Shown: piece by piece, positions 15,042 to 26,560 of the stretch
How the letters are laid out: every line of letters starts with the position of its first letter
Position numbering within the stretch: the stretch's first letter is position 1
Assembly: GCF_036346615.1 (NCBI RefSeq)
Contig: NZ_CP107836.1
Location: forward strand, 1,674,001 to 1,738,000
From: Streptomyces sp. NBC_00523
GTDB lineage: Bacteria; Actinomycetota; Actinomycetes; Streptomycetales; Streptomycetaceae
Reading direction: 5' to 3'
DNA length: 64,000 nt
The notes under the pieces: model-generated
The model's database searches: none
Seen by the model: the letters and a program-made list of their open reading frames with translations, nothing else
What the model was told of the DNA's origin: nothing
Program-made: the position numbers and the translations under genes

Positions 15042-16222
15042 CAGACCGACGCCTCCAGCTCGGCCTCGATCTTGTCGAGCAGCCGGGCCTCGACGTCCGG
15101 CAGACCGATCTGCTGGACCAGCTCGGCGAAGAAGCCGCGCACGACGAGGCGGCGGGCCTCCTCGGCCGGAATGCCGCGGGACTGGAGGTAGAACAGCTGC
15201 TCGTCGTCGAAGCGGCCGGTCGCGGAGGCGTGGCCGGCGCCGACGATCTCGCCGGTCTCGATCTCCAGGTTCGGCACGGAGTCGACCCGCGCGCCGTCCG
15301 TGAGGACCAGGTTGCGGTTCATCTCGTAGGTGTCGGTGCCCTCGGCGGCGGCCTGGATGAGCACGTCGCCGATCCACACCGCGTGCGCCTCGTCGCCCTG
15401 GAGCGCGCCCTTGTAGGCCACGTTGGACTTGCAGTGCGGGGTGTTGTGGTCGACCAGGAGGCGGTGCTCCTGATGCTGGCCCTTGTCGGTGAAGTACAGG
15501 CCGAACAGCTCGGCCTCCCCGCCGGTGCCCGCGTACGCGATCCGGGGGTGCAGCCGGACCACGTCGCCGCCGAAGGTGACGACGACGGACTTGAAGGAGG
15601 CGTCCCGGCCGACCAGCGCGTTGTGCTGGCCGACGTGGACCGCGCGCTCGTCCCAGTCCTGCACGGAGACGACGGTCAGCTTGGCGCCGTCGCCCAGGAC
15701 GTAGTCGACGTTGGCGGCGAGCACCGCGTCACCGGTGTGGTCGATGACGACGACGGCCTCGGCGAAAGCGCCCAGCTCCACGACCTGGTGGCCGTAGGCG
15801 ACACCGCCCTCGCCGTGCACGGCGATCCGGATCGGCTCGGTCAGCACGGCCTCCTTGGGGACCGTGACGACGTGGGCCTGCTCGAAGGACGAGTACGCCT
15901 GCGCGGCCACCCGGTCGACCGGCTTGCCGGCCCTGCCCAGCCGGGCGTCGTCGCGGCCGACGGTCTCGACCACGACGCCCTCGGGGGCCTCGATGGCGAC
16001 CTTCACACCGCTGCCGGTCGCGGCGGCGGTGCCGTCGTGCAGGCCGCGCAGCCGCTCCAGCGGGGTGAACCGCCACTCCTCCTCGCGGCCGTGCGGGACC
16101 GGGAAGTCCGCGACGTCGAAGGACGGGGGCGCGCTCATGCGCGTGGCGACGGTCGACTCCGCGGCCACCGCGATGGAACCGGCGGTGGTGGACCCCGCGG
16201 GGATGTTCTGAGCCTCAGCCAT
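15041..16222 (-). CDS. sufD: SufD scaffold subunit
   Basis: 393 residues from the ATG of MAEAQNIPAGS; the frame also opens from a TTG at 16252, ten codons earlier, and neither has a strong ribosome binding site. The N-terminal domain contains VPHGREEEWRFTPLERL; the C-terminal beta-helix holds PHCKSNVAYKGAL and the conserved end RFDDEQLFYLQSRGIPAEEARRLVVRGFFAELV. Forms the SufBC2D complex with SufB and SufC. Confidence 0.94.
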   Translation of the reverse strand: MAEAQNIPAGSTTAGSIAVAAESTVATRMSAPPSFDVADFPVPHGREEEWRFTPLERLRGLHDGTAAATGSGVKVAIEAPEGVVVETVGRDDARLGRAGKPVDRVAAQAYSSFEQAHVVTVPKEAVLTEPIRIAVHGEGGVAYGHQVVELGAFAEAVVVIDHTGDAVLAANVDYVLGDGAKLTVVSVQDWDERAVHVGQHNALVGRDASFKSVVVTFGGDVVRLHPRIAYAGTGGEAELFGLYFTDKGQHQEHRLLVDHNTPHCKSNVAYKGALQGDEAHAVWIGDVLIQAAAEGTDTYEMNRNLVLTDGARVDSVPNLEIETGEIVGAGHASATGRFDDEQLFYLQSRGIPAEEARRLVVRGFFAELVQQIGLPDVEARLLDKIEAELEASV

Positions 16223-16279
16223 GGCTGTCGTAGTGCTCGCTTTCTCAGTCAAGAACTTCAGGACGTGTTCGGCGGCGTA

Positions 16280-17701
16280 CTAGCCGACCGAACCCTCCAT
16301 CTGCAGCTCGATCAGCCGGTTGAGCTCCAGGGCGTACTCCATCGGGAGCTCCTTGGCGATCGGCTCGACGAAGCCGCGCACGATCATCGCCATGGCCTCG
16401 AACTCGGTCATGCCGCGGCTCATCAGGTAGAAGAGCTGGTCCTCGGAGACCTTGGAGACGGTCGCCTCGTGGCCCATCGACACGTCGTCCTCGCGGACGT
16501 CGACGTACGGGTAGGTGTCGGACCGGGAGATCGTGTCCACGAGCAGCGCGTCGCACAGCACGTTGGACTTCGCGCCCGGCGCGCCCTCGCCGATCTCGAT
16601 CAGACCGCGGTAGGAGGTGCGGCCGCCGCCTCGCGCCACCGACTTGGAGACGATGTTGGACGAGGTGTTCGGGGCCATGTGGACCATCTTGGCGCCGGCG
16701 TCCTGGTGCTGGCCCTCGCCCGCGAAGGCGATGGACAGGGTCTCGCCCTTGGCGTGCTCGCCCATCAGGTAGACGGCCGGGTACTTCATGGTGACCTTGG
16801 AGCCGATGTTGCCGTCGACCCACTCCATGGTCGCGCCCTCGTAGGCCACGGCGCGCTTGGTGACCAGGTTGTAGACGTTGTTCGACCAGTTCTGGATCGT
16901 CGTGTAGCGGCAGCGGCCGCCCTTCTTCACGATGATCTCGACCACCGCGGAGTGCAGCGAGTCGGAGGAGTAGATCGGGGCCGTGCAGCCCTCGACGTAG
17001 TGGACGTAGGCGTCCTCGTCCACGATGATCAGCGTGCGCTCGAACTGACCCATGTTCTCCGTGTTGATACGGAAGTAGGCCTGGAGCGGGATGTCCACGT
17101 GGACGCCCTTGGGCACGTAGATGAAGGAGCCGCCGGACCACACGGCCGTGTTCAGCGACGCGAACTTGTTGTCGCCGACCGGGATGACGGTGCCGAAGTA
17201 CTCCTTGAAGAGCTCCTCGTGCTCCTTCAGCGCGGTGTCGGTGTCGACGAAGATGACGCCCTGCTCCTCCAGGTCCTCGCGAATCTGGTGGTAGACGACC
17301 TCGGACTCGTACTGCGCGGCGACACCGGCGACGAGGCGCTGCTTCTCCGCCTCGGGGATGCCGAGCTTGTCGTACGTGTTCTTGATGTCCTCGGGCAGGT
17401 CGTCCCAGGAGGCCGCCTGCTTCTCCGTCGAGCGGACGAAGTACTTGATGTTGTCGAAGTCGATGCCCGACAGGTCCGAGCCCCAGTTCGGCATCGGCTT
17501 CTTGCCGAAGAGCTTGAGGCCCTTGAGCCGCAGCTTCAGCATCCACTCGGGCTCGTTCTTCTTCTCCGAGATGTCGCGGACGACGGCCTCGGAGAGGCCG
17601 CGCTTGGCCGCCGCGCCTGCCGCGTCGGAGTCGGCCCAGCCGAATTCGTACGTGCCCAGACCCTCGAGCTCAGGGTGGGCAGTCTCCGTGGGGAGCGTCA
17701 T
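16280..17701 (-). CDS. sufB: SufB scaffold subunit
   Basis: 473 residues. Core scaffold on which Fe-S clusters form. Shows [38 protein letters not shown] and the conserved Cys in SNVLCDALL, ending with [39 protein letters not shown] overlaps the sufR stop by 4 bp, so the operon is read sufR-sufB-sufD-ferredoxin-sufC-sufS-sufU-sufT. Confidence 0.96.
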   Translation of the reverse strand: MTLPTETAHPELEGLGTYEFGWADSDAAGAAAKRGLSEAVVRDISEKKNEPEWMLKLRLKGLKLFGKKPMPNWGSDLSGIDFDNIKYFVRSTEKQAASWDDLPEDIKNTYDKLGIPEAEKQRLVAGVAAQYESEVVYHQIREDLEEQGVIFVDTDTALKEHEELFKEYFGTVIPVGDNKFASLNTAVWSGGSFIYVPKGVHVDIPLQAYFRINTENMGQFERTLIIVDEDAYVHYVEGCTAPIYSSDSLHSAVVEIIVKKGGRCRYTTIQNWSNNVYNLVTKRAVAYEGATMEWVDGNIGSKVTMKYPAVYLMGEHAKGETLSIAFAGEGQHQDAGAKMVHMAPNTSSNIVSKSVARGGGRTSYRGLIEIGEGAPGAKSNVLCDALLVDTISRSDTYPYVDVREDDVSMGHEATVSKVSEDQLFYLMSRGMTEFEAMAMIVRGFVEPIAKELPMEYALELNRLIELQMEGSVG

Positions 17702-18438
17702 GCGGGGTTCCTCCCGGCCGTGCTTGCAGATGCTGAATCGGTGGTCTGTGGGGTGGGGTGTCCGCTGCGCGGAATGTACGTCGTGCACACCCCGTCGCCG
17801 TGGGCGATGGTGGCCAGACGCTGCACATGGGTCCCCAGGAGGCTGGAGAAGATCTCCGTCTCCGCCTCGCACAGCTGCGGGTACTGCTCGGCGACGTGCG
17901 CGACCGGGCAGTGGTGCTGGCACAGCTGCTCACCCTGCTGCGGGCCCGGCGCGCTGCGCGCCGTAGCAGCGTACCCGTCGGCGGACAGCGCCTTGGCCAG
18001 CGCCTCCGTACGGGCTTCGGGATCCGCGGCCTCGATCGCCGCGCGGTAGGCCGCCGACTGCTCGGCGGTCCTGGCCCGGGCGAACGCCATGACCGCTTCG
18101 TCGCCCGCGGTCTCGGCGATCCAGCGCAGGGCGTCCGCGGCGAGCGTGTCGTAGGACTGGTCGAAGGCGTCCCGGCCGCAGTCGGTGAGGGCGAAGACCT
18201 TGGCCGGACGGCCCCGGGTCCGCGCCCCGTACACCCGCTGCTCGCGGGCCTCGACCACGCCGTCGCAGGCGAGCGCGTCGAGATGGCGGCGCACGGCGGC
18301 CTGGGTGAGCCCCAGCCGCTTCGCCAGCTCCGCGACGGTGGACGGGCCGTGGTCCAGGATGGACCGCGCGACGCGGTTGCGCGTCGAGCGCTCACCGGTC
18401 GCGAGTTCCTCCTGAGGAGCCTCGCCCGTGTATTTCAC
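17698..18438 (-). CDS. sufR: SufR-type Fe-S-sensing repressor of the suf operon
   Basis: 246 residues from GTG at 18438 ([15 protein letters not shown]). The frame is open to 18510, but a -35/-10 pair and an operator lie between, so the shorter form is preferred. The N-terminal winged helix ([37 protein letters not shown]) is followed by a C-terminal domain with cysteines in [22 protein letters not shown], the cluster-binding pattern of SufR. Known SufR proteins repress suf when holding a [4Fe-4S] cluster; the same is inferred here from position and cysteines. Confidence 0.9.
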   Translation of the reverse strand: MKYTGEAPQEELATGERSTRNRVARSILDHGPSTVAELAKRLGLTQAAVRRHLDALACDGVVEAREQRVYGARTRGRPAKVFALTDCGRDAFDQSYDTLAADALRWIAETAGDEAVMAFARARTAEQSAAYRAAIEAADPEARTEALAKALSADGYAATARSAPGPQQGEQLCQHHCPVAHVAEQYPQLCEAETEIFSSLLGTHVQRLATIAHGDGVCTTYIPRSGHPTPQTTDSASASTAGRNPA

Positions 18439-18474
18439 AACGCCATTGTTGCGTAATTCCTCCGGCCGTGACAA
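18438..18474 (-). promoter_or_regulatory. sufR promoter with overlapping CAAC-N6-GTTG operator
   Basis: Reverse strand: TTGTCA (18474-18469), 18-bp spacer, AACAAT (18450-18445), then 6 nt to the GTG. CAAC-GCCATT-GTTG (18451-18438) overlies the -10 and the start codon. CAAC-N6-GTTG is the SufR recognition pattern described in cyanobacteria. The arrangement predicts a leaderless mRNA and autorepression of the whole operon. Confidence 0.7.
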
Positions 18475-18510
18475 CCACGGTCCGAAACGATCAACGGTGC
18501 TCTCCATCAC

Positions 18511-18524
18511 TTAGGGTTACCTAA
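18511..18524. promoter_or_regulatory. 14-bp palindrome TTAGG-N4-CCTAA
   Basis: TTAGGGTTACCTAA lies between sufR and the divergent ABC exporter, 50 bp before the exporter's ATG. The half-sites equal those of DtxR/IdeR iron boxes, but the spacer is 5 bp shorter than the 19-bp iron-box consensus, so the binding protein is unknown. Confidence 0.45.
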
Positions 18525-18574
18525 TCAAGCCCCGGAGCCGTACCTCTCCGGGCCGCTGCCTAGACTCGTCTGCC

Positions 18575-19503
<929 letters not shown>

Positions 19504-19507
<4 letters not shown>

Positions 19508-20271
19508 GCGCCGGTACGTACACCCCCCGGCCCGGCGCCGCCCCGCTGCCGCGCATGATCGCCGCGCAGACCGCGCTGGAGACGCGGATGCTGCTGCGCA
19601 ACGGCGAGCAGCTGCTGCTGACCGTGGTCATCCCGACGCTGCTCCTCGTGCTGTTCAGCTCCGTGGACATCGTGGACACCGGCACGGGCGAGCCGGTCGA
19701 CTTCCTGACGCCCGGCGTGCTGGCGCTGGCCGTGATGTCGACCGCCTTCACCGGCCAGGCCATCGCCACCGGCTTCGAGCGGCGCTACGGGGTGCTCAAG
19801 CGGCTCGGCGCCTCACCGCTGCCCCGCTGGGCGCTGATGACCGCGAAGACCCTGTCCGTGCTGGTCACCGAGGTCCTTCAGGTGGTCCTGCTGACGGTGA
19901 TCGCCTTCGCGCTGGGCTGGTCGCCGCACGGCAACCCCCTCGCGGTGCTGCTGCTCCTGGTGCTGGGGACCGCCGCCTTCTCGGGGCTCGGGCTGCTGAT
20001 GGCCGGGACGCTGAAGGCGGAGGCGACGCTCGCCGCGGCCAACCTGGTCTTCCTGCTGCTCCTGGTGGGCGGCGGGGTGATCGTGCCGCTGGAGAAGTTC
20101 CCGGACGCCGTGCAGTCGGTGCTGGGCCTGCTGCCGATCGCGGCCCTCTCGGACGGGCTGCGGGACGTCCTCCAGCACGGCGCCGGGATGCCGTGGGGCG
20201 ACCTGGGCATCCTCGCGGTCTGGACGGTGCTGGGGCTCGGCGCGGCGGCCCGTTTCTTCCGCTGGGAGTGA
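19504..20271 (+). CDS. ABC-2 type exporter permease
   Basis: 255 residues, six membrane segments in the ABC-2 pattern (LLLTVVIPTLLLVLF, VLALAVMSTAFTGQAIATGF, VLVTEVLQVVLLTVIAFALG, LAVLLLLVLGTAAFSGLGLL, AANLVFLLLLVGGGVIVPLE, LGILAVWTVLGLGAAARFF). The motif RRYGVLKRLGASPLPRW follows the second segment. ATG overlaps the stop of the ATPase gene, so the two subunits are coupled. Confidence 0.92.
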
Positions 20272-20298
20272 GCCGGCGGACGCGTCTGGGAGTGAGCC
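20262..20298 (+). repeat. 13-bp direct repeat at the permease gene end
   Basis: CTGGGAGTGAGCC at 20262-20274 and 20286-20298, period 24. The first copy contains the last codons and the TGA stop of the permease gene; the second repeats them just outside. Confidence 0.6.
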
Positions 20299-20370
20299 CT
20301 CAACCGCGCTCCGTCGCCGTTACGCGTAACTCGTCCCCCTCGTGAAAGCTTGCACAAGCGGCGCCCTACC

Positions 20371-21384
20371 ATGGTGCGCGTGCCCAAGCTGACCCGAGCC
20401 GAAGTCGCTCAAGCCCTGCGCAATCCGCTGCTCTACATCGCCGAGCGCTGGACGCCCGAGCCCCGGACGGTGCGCCGCGCGGCCCTGTCCGCGATCGTGA
20501 TGGCCGTCGTCATCGTCGTGACCGGCGGCGCCGTCCGGCTGACCGGCTCCGGCCTCGGCTGCCCGACCTGGCCCAAGTGCACCGACGAGAGCCTGACGGC
20601 GACGAGCGCGATGGGCTTCCACGGCGCCATCGAGTTCGGCAACCGGATGCTCACGTACGTCCTGTGCGCGGCCGTCGGCTGGGCGATCATCGCGGCCCGG
20701 TCCGCGAAGCCCTGGCGGCGCAGTGTCACCCGGCTCAGCTGGGTCCAGTTCTGGATCGTGATGGGCAACGCGGTGCTCGGCGGCATCGTCGTGCTCGTCG
20801 GGCTGAACCCGTACACCGTCGCGGCGCACTTCCTGCTCTCCACCGCGCTGCTCACGGTCGCCCTGACGACCTGGCAGCGGATCCGTGAGGGCGACGAGGC
20901 GCCGCGCCCGCTGGTCGGCAAGGCGGTCGCCCAGCTGGCCTGGCTGCTGGCCGTCGCGGCGGGGCTCCTGATCGCCGTGGGCACGGTGGTCACGGGCGCC
21001 GGACGGCACGCGGGCGACTCCAGCGACGTCCACCGCATCCCCATCGACTGGAAGATGGTCGCCCAGCTGCACGCGGACCTCGCCTGGGTCGTGGTGGCGC
21101 TGACCGTCGCGCTCTGGTTCGTCCTGAAGGCCGTGGACGCGCCCGTCGGGCCGCTGCACCGCACCCGGGAGCTGTTCCTGATCCTCATGGCGCAGGGCGT
21201 CATCGGCTATGTGCAGTACTTCACCGATACGCCGGAGATCCTGGTCGGCGTGCACATGTTCGGCTCGTGCCTGGTGTGGATCGGGGTCGTACGCGTCATG
21301 CTGTCGCTGCGGGAGCGGCCGGTGGCCGTCGCGCAGCTGCCGGCACCGGCGGCCGAGCAGGCGGAGCCCGCCTCGGCCGGCTGA
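20371..21384 (+). CDS. ctaA: heme A synthase (COX15/CtaA)
   Basis: 337 residues, eight membrane helices in two four-helix halves. Oxidises heme O to heme A for aa3-type cytochrome oxidase. First-half loop has GSGLGCPTWPKC with the conserved Cys pair, GFHGAIEFGNRML and PYTVAAHFLLS; second half has VAQLHADLAW and GVHMFGSCLVW, giving the heme-ligand His residues. ATG at 20371 is used; GTG at 20380 is an alternative. Followed by a very strong terminator. Confidence 0.93.
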   Translation: MVRVPKLTRAEVAQALRNPLLYIAERWTPEPRTVRRAALSAIVMAVVIVVTGGAVRLTGSGLGCPTWPKCTDESLTATSAMGFHGAIEFGNRMLTYVLCAAVGWAIIAARSAKPWRRSVTRLSWVQFWIVMGNAVLGGIVVLVGLNPYTVAAHFLLSTALLTVALTTWQRIREGDEAPRPLVGKAVAQLAWLLAVAAGLLIAVGTVVTGAGRHAGDSSDVHRIPIDWKMVAQLHADLAWVVVALTVALWFVLKAVDAPVGPLHRTRELFLILMAQGVIGYVQYFTDTPEILVGVHMFGSCLVWIGVVRVMLSLRERPVAVAQLPAPAAEQAEPASAG

Positions 21385-21400
21385 CGCCGGGGCACACCCG

Positions 21401-21460
21401 AACGGACCGGGGCTCCCGCTCCACGGCTGTACGCCGTCGGAGCGGGAGCCCCGGTCCGTT
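21401..21460. terminator. very strong bidirectional terminator
   Basis: A perfect 22-bp stem (21401-21422 with 21439-21460) whose loop contains a further 5-bp stem (ACGGC/GCCGT). It separates ctaA from the convergent small gene. Confidence 0.88.
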
Positions 21461-21470
21461 TCCTCCGGTC

Positions 21471-21833
21471 TCAGGCCGCGTTGGACGGGCCGCCGACCTG
21501 GATCCCGGCCATCCGGGTCCACTCGTACGGGCCCGTGCGGACCTTCGCCGCGAACTCGCCGTCGAAGGACTCGTGGAGCGTGATCCCGGACCGCTGCGCG
21601 GCGCTCTCGGCGATCTCGTACGAGGGGGCGACCAGATCGCCCCACTCGCCGTCCTCGCCCACCAGGACGATGCGGGCGCCCATCTGCCCGAGGTAGGCGA
21701 CCTGCCCCTCGGCACCGCCGTGCGCCTTCGCGAAGGCGCCGATCTGCTTGGCCAGCCGGGCCGCCCTGCGCTCCGCGCGCGCCGCCCGCCTGCCGTCCAC
21801 CTGCTGGGTCTCAGCCTCTGCCGTCTCTGCCAT
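21471..21833 (-). CDS. conserved actinobacterial protein of unknown function
   Basis: 120 residues starting MAETAEAETQQVDGRRAARA. The N-terminal 35 residues are Arg/Ala-rich and helical; the rest (GQVAYLGQMGARIVLVGEDGEWGDLVAPSYEIAESAAQRSGITLHESFDGEFAAKVRTGPYEWTRMAGIQVGG) is a compact alpha/beta domain. I know no function. TAGCAT lies 7 nt before the ATG (21846-21841), fitting a leaderless mRNA. The gene is flanked by two strong terminators, so it is an isolated unit within the heme genes. Confidence 0.8.
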   Translation of the reverse strand: MAETAEAETQQVDGRRAARAERRAARLAKQIGAFAKAHGGAEGQVAYLGQMGARIVLVGEDGEWGDLVAPSYEIAESAAQRSGITLHESFDGEFAAKVRTGPYEWTRMAGIQVGGPSNAA

Positions 21834-21866
21834 GGACAGGATGCTACCGGCGGGTAGATCAACCGG

Positions 21867-21910
21867 CGACGGGCGGGGAGCGTGGCATCGGCCACGCTCC
21901 CCGCCCGTCG
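21867..21910 (-). terminator. terminator after ctaB
   Basis: A perfect 20-bp stem (21867-21886 with 21891-21910) closed by an ATCG tetraloop, 16 bp beyond the ctaB stop. Confidence 0.88.
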
Positions 21911-21925
21911 GACGGAGCAGGGGTT

Positions 21926-22873
21926 CTACCGGAGGAAGGGATCCACCGCCACGGCCACGAAGAGCAGCGACACATAGGTGATCGACCAGTGGAACAGCCG
22001 CATCTCCTTGAGCTTCGCGCCCGTCACCCCGGCCTTGGCCCGGCTGAGCAGCCCGTGCGCCTCCCAGAGCCAGAAGCCGCCGGTCAGCAGCGCCACGGCC
22101 GTGTAGAACCAGCCGGTGTAGCCCAGCGGGGTGAGCAGCAGCGAGACGGCGACCATCACCCAGCTGTAGGCCACGATCTGGCGGGCGACCACCCGGTTGG
22201 ACGCGATGACCGGGAGCATGGGGACACCGACGCGGGCGTAGTCGTCCTTCACCTTCATCGACAGCGGCCAGTAGTGCGGCGGCGTCCAGAAGAAGATGAC
22301 GGCGAAGAGGATCACCGCGGCCCAGGACATCTCGTTCGTCACGGCGGACCAGCCGATGAGGACCGGCATGCAGCCCGCGATGCCGCCCCAGACGATGTTC
22401 TGCGAGGTGCGGCGCTTCAGCAGCATCGTGTAGATCACGACGTAGAAGAGCAGGGCGCCCAGCGACAGCGCCGCGGACAGCCAGTTGACCAGCAGACCGA
22501 ACCAGACCGTCGAGACCACCGCGAGGGTGATGCCGAAGGCCAGGCACTCGCGCGGGCTCACCATGCCGGTGACCAGCGGGCGCTGCGACGTACGGTCCAT
22601 CAGCGCGTCGATGTCGCGGTCGATGTACATGTTCAGTGCATTGGCACCGCCGGCGGACAGATAGCCGCCGATGGTGGTAGTGAGCACGAGCCACAGGTCG
22701 GGTACACCCTGAGCGGCCAGGAACATCACCGGAACAGTGGTGATCAGCAACAGCTCGATGATCCGAGGCTTGGTCAGTGCCACGAATGCCTTGACACGGG
22801 CCCCGAATGGGCGTTGGCCCCCTGGGCTCGGAGTCAAGGCGACCCCTGCGGGTCGGGACTCGACGGCCGTCAC
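21926..22873 (-). CDS. ctaB: protoheme IX farnesyltransferase (heme O synthase)
   Basis: 315 residues, UbiA superfamily, about nine membrane helices. Adds a farnesyl group to heme B to make heme O, the substrate of CtaA. The first Asp-rich site is [19 protein letters not shown]; the second is in [33 protein letters not shown] opens helix 1. GTG at 22873 has AGGGG 6 nt upstream. Confidence 0.95.
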   Translation of the reverse strand: MTAVESRPAGVALTPSPGGQRPFGARVKAFVALTKPRIIELLLITTVPVMFLAAQGVPDLWLVLTTTIGGYLSAGGANALNMYIDRDIDALMDRTSQRPLVTGMVSPRECLAFGITLAVVSTVWFGLLVNWLSAALSLGALLFYVVIYTMLLKRRTSQNIVWGGIAGCMPVLIGWSAVTNEMSWAAVILFAVIFFWTPPHYWPLSMKVKDDYARVGVPMLPVIASNRVVARQIVAYSWVMVAVSLLLTPLGYTGWFYTAVALLTGGFWLWEAHGLLSRAKAGVTGAKLKEMRLFHWSITYVSLLFVAVAVDPFLR

Positions 22874-23314
22874 GCACACCCCTGACAGAGAAATCCCAGC
22901 AAGCTCCGGGCGTAAGGGCCCGGTGAAGACTTGCGCGAACCCGACCACTGTAGACGTTGGGGACAGGCCGCCCTTCGCGGGGGTGGGGTCGTGTTGATGT
23001 GGCGCGGACGGCCGCCGGAGGCCGTCTCGTACGCACGAGTGACGCACTGGTGTCGCAGAGGTCGCGCGACCCGTTTCCGGGCCCTCCGCAACCGCGCCCG
23101 GGGCCGCTCTTCGGAGCGCCCAGGAGTGGGTCTCCGCGCTCATCGGAGAAGCCCATCGGTGAGCCCTTCCGCTCATACGGGAGGCGGATTCCACGGGCCG
23201 CCCGCACCCTGGTAGGAGCCGGAAAACACGGGTACGGACGGGGGTAGGCTCGACAGCATCCGGTGCGGTCGAAGTCACCGGTCTACAACAGTTGGAGAGG
23301 AGCCCTGACTCAGG
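22874..23314. other. 441-bp intergenic region between ctaB and tkt
   Basis: The divergent genes ctaB (left) and tkt (right) share this region. No coding sequence of actinobacterial character is seen. A 7-bp stem (GACGGCC/GGCCGTC) lies at 23007-23026. TAGGCT at 23245-23250 is a plausible -10 for tkt, without a clear TTGACA-like -35. On the reverse strand CTACAGT near 22949 is a possible -10 for ctaB. Confidence 0.5.
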
Positions 23315-25402
23315 GTGAGCACCAAGCCGACCACCACAGACCTCCAGTGGACCGAATTGGACCAGCGGGCCGTGGACACCGTCCGCGTCCTCGCCGCGGA
23401 CGCCGTACAGAAAGTCGGAAACGGCCACCCGGGCACGGCGATGAGCCTGGCTCCCGCCGCGTACACCATCTTCCAGAAGGTGATGCGGCACGACCCGGCG
23501 GACGCGGACTGGACCGGCCGCGACCGGTTCGTGCTCTCTGCGGGCCACAGCAGCCTGACCCTGTACATCCAGCTCTACCTGGCCGGCTACGGCCTGGAGC
23601 TGGCGGACCTGGAGTCGTTCCGCACCTGGGGCTCCAAGACCCCGGGCCACCCGGAGTACGGCCACACCACCGGCGTCGAGACGACGACCGGCCCGCTGGG
23701 CCAGGGCGTCGCCAACGCCGTGGGCATGGCCATGGCCGCCCGCTACGAGCGCGGTCTGTTCGACCCGGAGGCGGCCCCCGGCACCTCCCCGTTCGACCAC
23801 ATGGTGTGGGTCGTCGCCGGTGACGGCTGCCTCCAGGAGGGCATCTCGGCCGAGGCGTCCTCGCTGGCCGGCCACCAGAAGCTGGGCAACCTGGTCCTGC
23901 TGTGGGACGACAACCACATCTCCATCGAGGGCGACACGGAGACCGCGGTCTCCGAGGACACCGTCAAGCGCTACGAGGCGTACGGCTGGCACGTCCAGCG
24001 CGTCGACCAGCTGCCCAACGGCGACCTGGACCCCGAGGGCCTCTACAACGCGCTGCTGGCCGCCAAGGCCGAGACCGGGCGCCCGTCGTTCATCGCGGCC
24101 CGCTCGATCATCGCCTGGCCCGCCCCGCACGCCCAGAACACCGAGGCGTCGCACGGCTCGGCGCTCGGCGACGACGAGGTCGCCGCGACCAAGAAGGTGC
24201 TCGGCTTCGACCCGGAGAAGTCCTTCGAGGTCGCCGACGAGGTCATCGCGCACACCCGCCGCGCCCTGGACCGGGGCCGCGAGGCGAAGGCCGAGTGGGA
24301 GAAGGGCTTCGACGCCTGGCGCGCCGCCAACCCCGAGCGCGCCGCCGACTTCGACCGCATCGCCGCGGGCGAGCTGCCCAAGGGCTGGGAGGACAGCCTG
24401 CCGGTCTTCGAGACGGGCAAGGGTGTCGCCACCCGCGCCGCCTCCGGCAAGGTGCTCCAGGCGCTCGGCGGGATCATCCCCGAGCTGTGGGGCGGCTCCG
24501 CCGACCTGGCCGGCTCGAACAACACCACGATCGACAAGACGTCGTCGTTCCTCCCCGCGGGCAACCCGCTGCCGGAGGCCGACCCGTACGGCCGGACGAT
24601 CCACTTCGGCATCCGCGAGCACGCCATGGCCGCCGCGATGAACGGCATCGCGCTGCACGGCAACACCCGCATCTACGGCGGCACCTTCCTGGTGTTCTCC
24701 GACTACATGCGCAACGCCGTGCGCCTGTCCGCGCTGATGCACCTGCCGGTGACCTACGTGTGGACGCACGACTCGATCGGCCTCGGCGAGGACGGCCCGA
24801 CCCACCAGCCGGTCGAGCACCTGGCCTCGCTGCGCGCCATCCCGGGCCTCAACGTCGTGCGCCCGGCCGACGCCAACGAGACCGCCATCGCCTGGCGCGA
24901 GATCCTGCGCCGCTACACCAAGGTGTTCGGCGAGGGCGCCCCGCACGGCCTGGCGCTGACCCGCCAGGGCGTGCCGACGTACGAGGCGAACGAGGACGCG
25001 GCCAAGGGCGGCTACGTGCTCTTCGAGGCCGAGGGCGGCACGCCCCAGGTCGTGCTGATCGGTACGGGCTCCGAGGTCCAGCTCGCCGTCGAGGCGCGCG
25101 AGGAGCTCCAGGCGGCCGGAATTCCGACCCGTGTGGTCTCGATGCCGTGTGTCGAGTGGTTCGAGGAGCAGGAACAGGGTTACAAGGACTCCGTCCTGCC
25201 CCCGTCGGTCAAGGCGCGCGTGGCCGTCGAGGCGGGCATCGCCCTTACCTGGTACCGGTACGTGGGAGACGCCGGCCGGATCGTCTCGCTGGAGCACTTC
25301 GGCGCTTCGGCGGACGCGAAGGTCCTCTTCCGGGAGTTCGGCTTCACCGGCGAGAACGTCGCCGCCGCCGCCCGGGAATCCCTCGCCGCCGCCACGCGCT
25401 GA
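23315..25402 (+). CDS. tkt: transketolase
   Basis: 695 residues. Thiamine-diphosphate enzyme of the non-oxidative pentose phosphate pathway. [13 protein letters not shown] and the diphosphate site [38 protein letters not shown] (GDG...N) are intact; [17 protein letters not shown] and the catalytic Glu in [14 protein letters not shown] belong to the pyrimidine domain. GTG start at 23315, preceded by GGAGAGGAG about 13 nt upstream. First gene of the operon tkt-tal-zwf-opcA-pgl. Confidence 0.96.
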   Translation: MSTKPTTTDLQWTELDQRAVDTVRVLAADAVQKVGNGHPGTAMSLAPAAYTIFQKVMRHDPADADWTGRDRFVLSAGHSSLTLYIQLYLAGYGLELADLESFRTWGSKTPGHPEYGHTTGVETTTGPLGQGVANAVGMAMAARYERGLFDPEAAPGTSPFDHMVWVVAGDGCLQEGISAEASSLAGHQKLGNLVLLWDDNHISIEGDTETAVSEDTVKRYEAYGWHVQRVDQLPNGDLDPEGLYNALLAAKAETGRPSFIAARSIIAWPAPHAQNTEASHGSALGDDEVAATKKVLGFDPEKSFEVADEVIAHTRRALDRGREAKAEWEKGFDAWRAANPERAADFDRIAAGELPKGWEDSLPVFETGKGVATRAASGKVLQALGGIIPELWGGSADLAGSNNTTIDKTSSFLPAGNPLPEADPYGRTIHFGIREHAMAAAMNGIALHGNTRIYGGTFLVFSDYMRNAVRLSALMHLPVTYVWTHDSIGLGEDGPTHQPVEHLASLRAIPGLNVVRPADANETAIAWREILRRYTKVFGEGAPHGLALTRQGVPTYEANEDAAKGGYVLFEAEGGTPQVVLIGTGSEVQLAVEAREELQAAGIPTRVVSMPCVEWFEEQEQGYKDSVLPPSVKARVAVEAGIALTWYRYVGDAGRIVSLEHFGASADAKVLFREFGFTGENVAAAARESLAAATR

Positions 25403-25436
25403 CGCCGGTATACGACTAGTAGGAGATGCATTTCTC

Positions 25437-26555
25437 ATGACAGACGCACTCAAGCGCCTCTCCGACGAGGGCGTGGCGATCTGGCTCGACGACCTCTCGC
25501 GCAAGCGGATCACCTCGGGCAACCTCGCCGAGCTGATCGACCAGAGCCACGTCGTGGGGGTCACGACCAACCCGTCGATCTTCCAGAAGGCCATCTCGCA
25601 GGGCGACGGTTACGACCAGCAGCTCACCGACCTCGCGGCCCGCAAGGTGACCGTCGAGGAGGCGATCCGCATGATCACCACCGCGGACGTCCGGGACGCG
25701 GCCGACATCCTGCGCCCGGTCTTCGACGCGACGGACGGCCAGGACGGCCGGGTCTCCATCGAGGTCGACCCGCGCCTGGCGCACGACACGGTGGCCACGG
25801 TCGCCGAGGCCAAGCAGCTGGCCTGGCTGGTGGACCGCCCGAACACGCTGATCAAGATCCCGGCGACCAAGGCGGGCCTGCCCGCGATCACCGAGACGAT
25901 CGGCCGGGGCATCAGCGTCAACGTCACGCTGATCTTCTCGCTGGAGCGCTACCGCGCGGTCATGGACGCCTACCTGGCGGGCCTGGAGAAGGCGAAGGCC
26001 GCGGGCCTGGACCTCTCCAAGATCCACTCGGTGGCGTCCTTCTTCGTGTCCCGCGTGGACACCGAGATCGACAAGCGCCTGGACGCCATCGGCGGCGACG
26101 AGGCGAAGGCCGCGAAGGGCAAGTCCGCCCTGGCCAACGCCCGGCTCGCCTACGAGGCGTACGAGGAGGTCTTCGCCGGTGAGCGCTGGGCCGCCCTGGA
26201 CAAGGCGCACGCCAACAAGCAGCGTCCGCTGTGGGCCTCGACCGGCGTGAAGGACCCGGCCCTCAAGGACACCCTGTACGTGGTGGACCTCGTCGCGCCG
26301 AACACGGTCAACACCATGCCGGAGGCGACTCTGGACGCGGTGGCGGACCACGGCGAGGTGACCGGCGACACCGTCACCGGTGCGTACGACCAGGCTCGCG
26401 CCGACCTCGACGCGATCAAGAAGCTCGGCGTCGACTACGACGACGTCGTGCAGCTGCTGGAGGACGAGGGCGTCGAGAAGTTCGAGACGTCCTGGAACGA
26501 CCTGCTCAAGTCGACCGAGGCGGAGCTTCAGCGCCTCGCCCCCTCGAAGGGCTGA
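25437..26555 (+). CDS. tal: transaldolase
   Basis: 372 residues. Schiff-base Lys140 in [12 protein letters not shown]; signature [13 protein letters not shown] at residues 41-53 and [13 protein letters not shown]. The length is that of the long actinobacterial transaldolase. AGGAG lies 10 nt before the ATG. Lies 34 bp after tkt and 5 bp before zwf. Confidence 0.96.
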   Translation: MTDALKRLSDEGVAIWLDDLSRKRITSGNLAELIDQSHVVGVTTNPSIFQKAISQGDGYDQQLTDLAARKVTVEEAIRMITTADVRDAADILRPVFDATDGQDGRVSIEVDPRLAHDTVATVAEAKQLAWLVDRPNTLIKIPATKAGLPAITETIGRGISVNVTLIFSLERYRAVMDAYLAGLEKAKAAGLDLSKIHSVASFFVSRVDTEIDKRLDAIGGDEAKAAKGKSALANARLAYEAYEEVFAGERWAALDKAHANKQRPLWASTGVKDPALKDTLYVVDLVAPNTVNTMPEATLDAVADHGEVTGDTVTGAYDQARADLDAIKKLGVDYDDVVQLLEDEGVEKFETSWNDLLKSTEAELQRLAPSKG

Positions 26556-26560
26556 CCACT

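Noticed and set aside
15230..18049. 939-codon open frame on the + strand opposite sufB/sufD
   Set aside because: It is the shadow of the suf genes. GC-rich DNA keeps antisense frames open, and its product is a Val/Asp/His/Gly-rich sequence with no recognisable domain.
18511..18524. Standard DtxR/IdeR iron box
   Set aside because: Half-sites match but the 4-bp spacer is too short for the 19-bp consensus, so it is listed only as a palindrome.
22874..25594. Long leftward frame running from tkt antisense through the spacer into ctaB
   Set aside because: Only the ctaB part (from GTG 22873) has a recognisable protein; the rest is antisense to transketolase.
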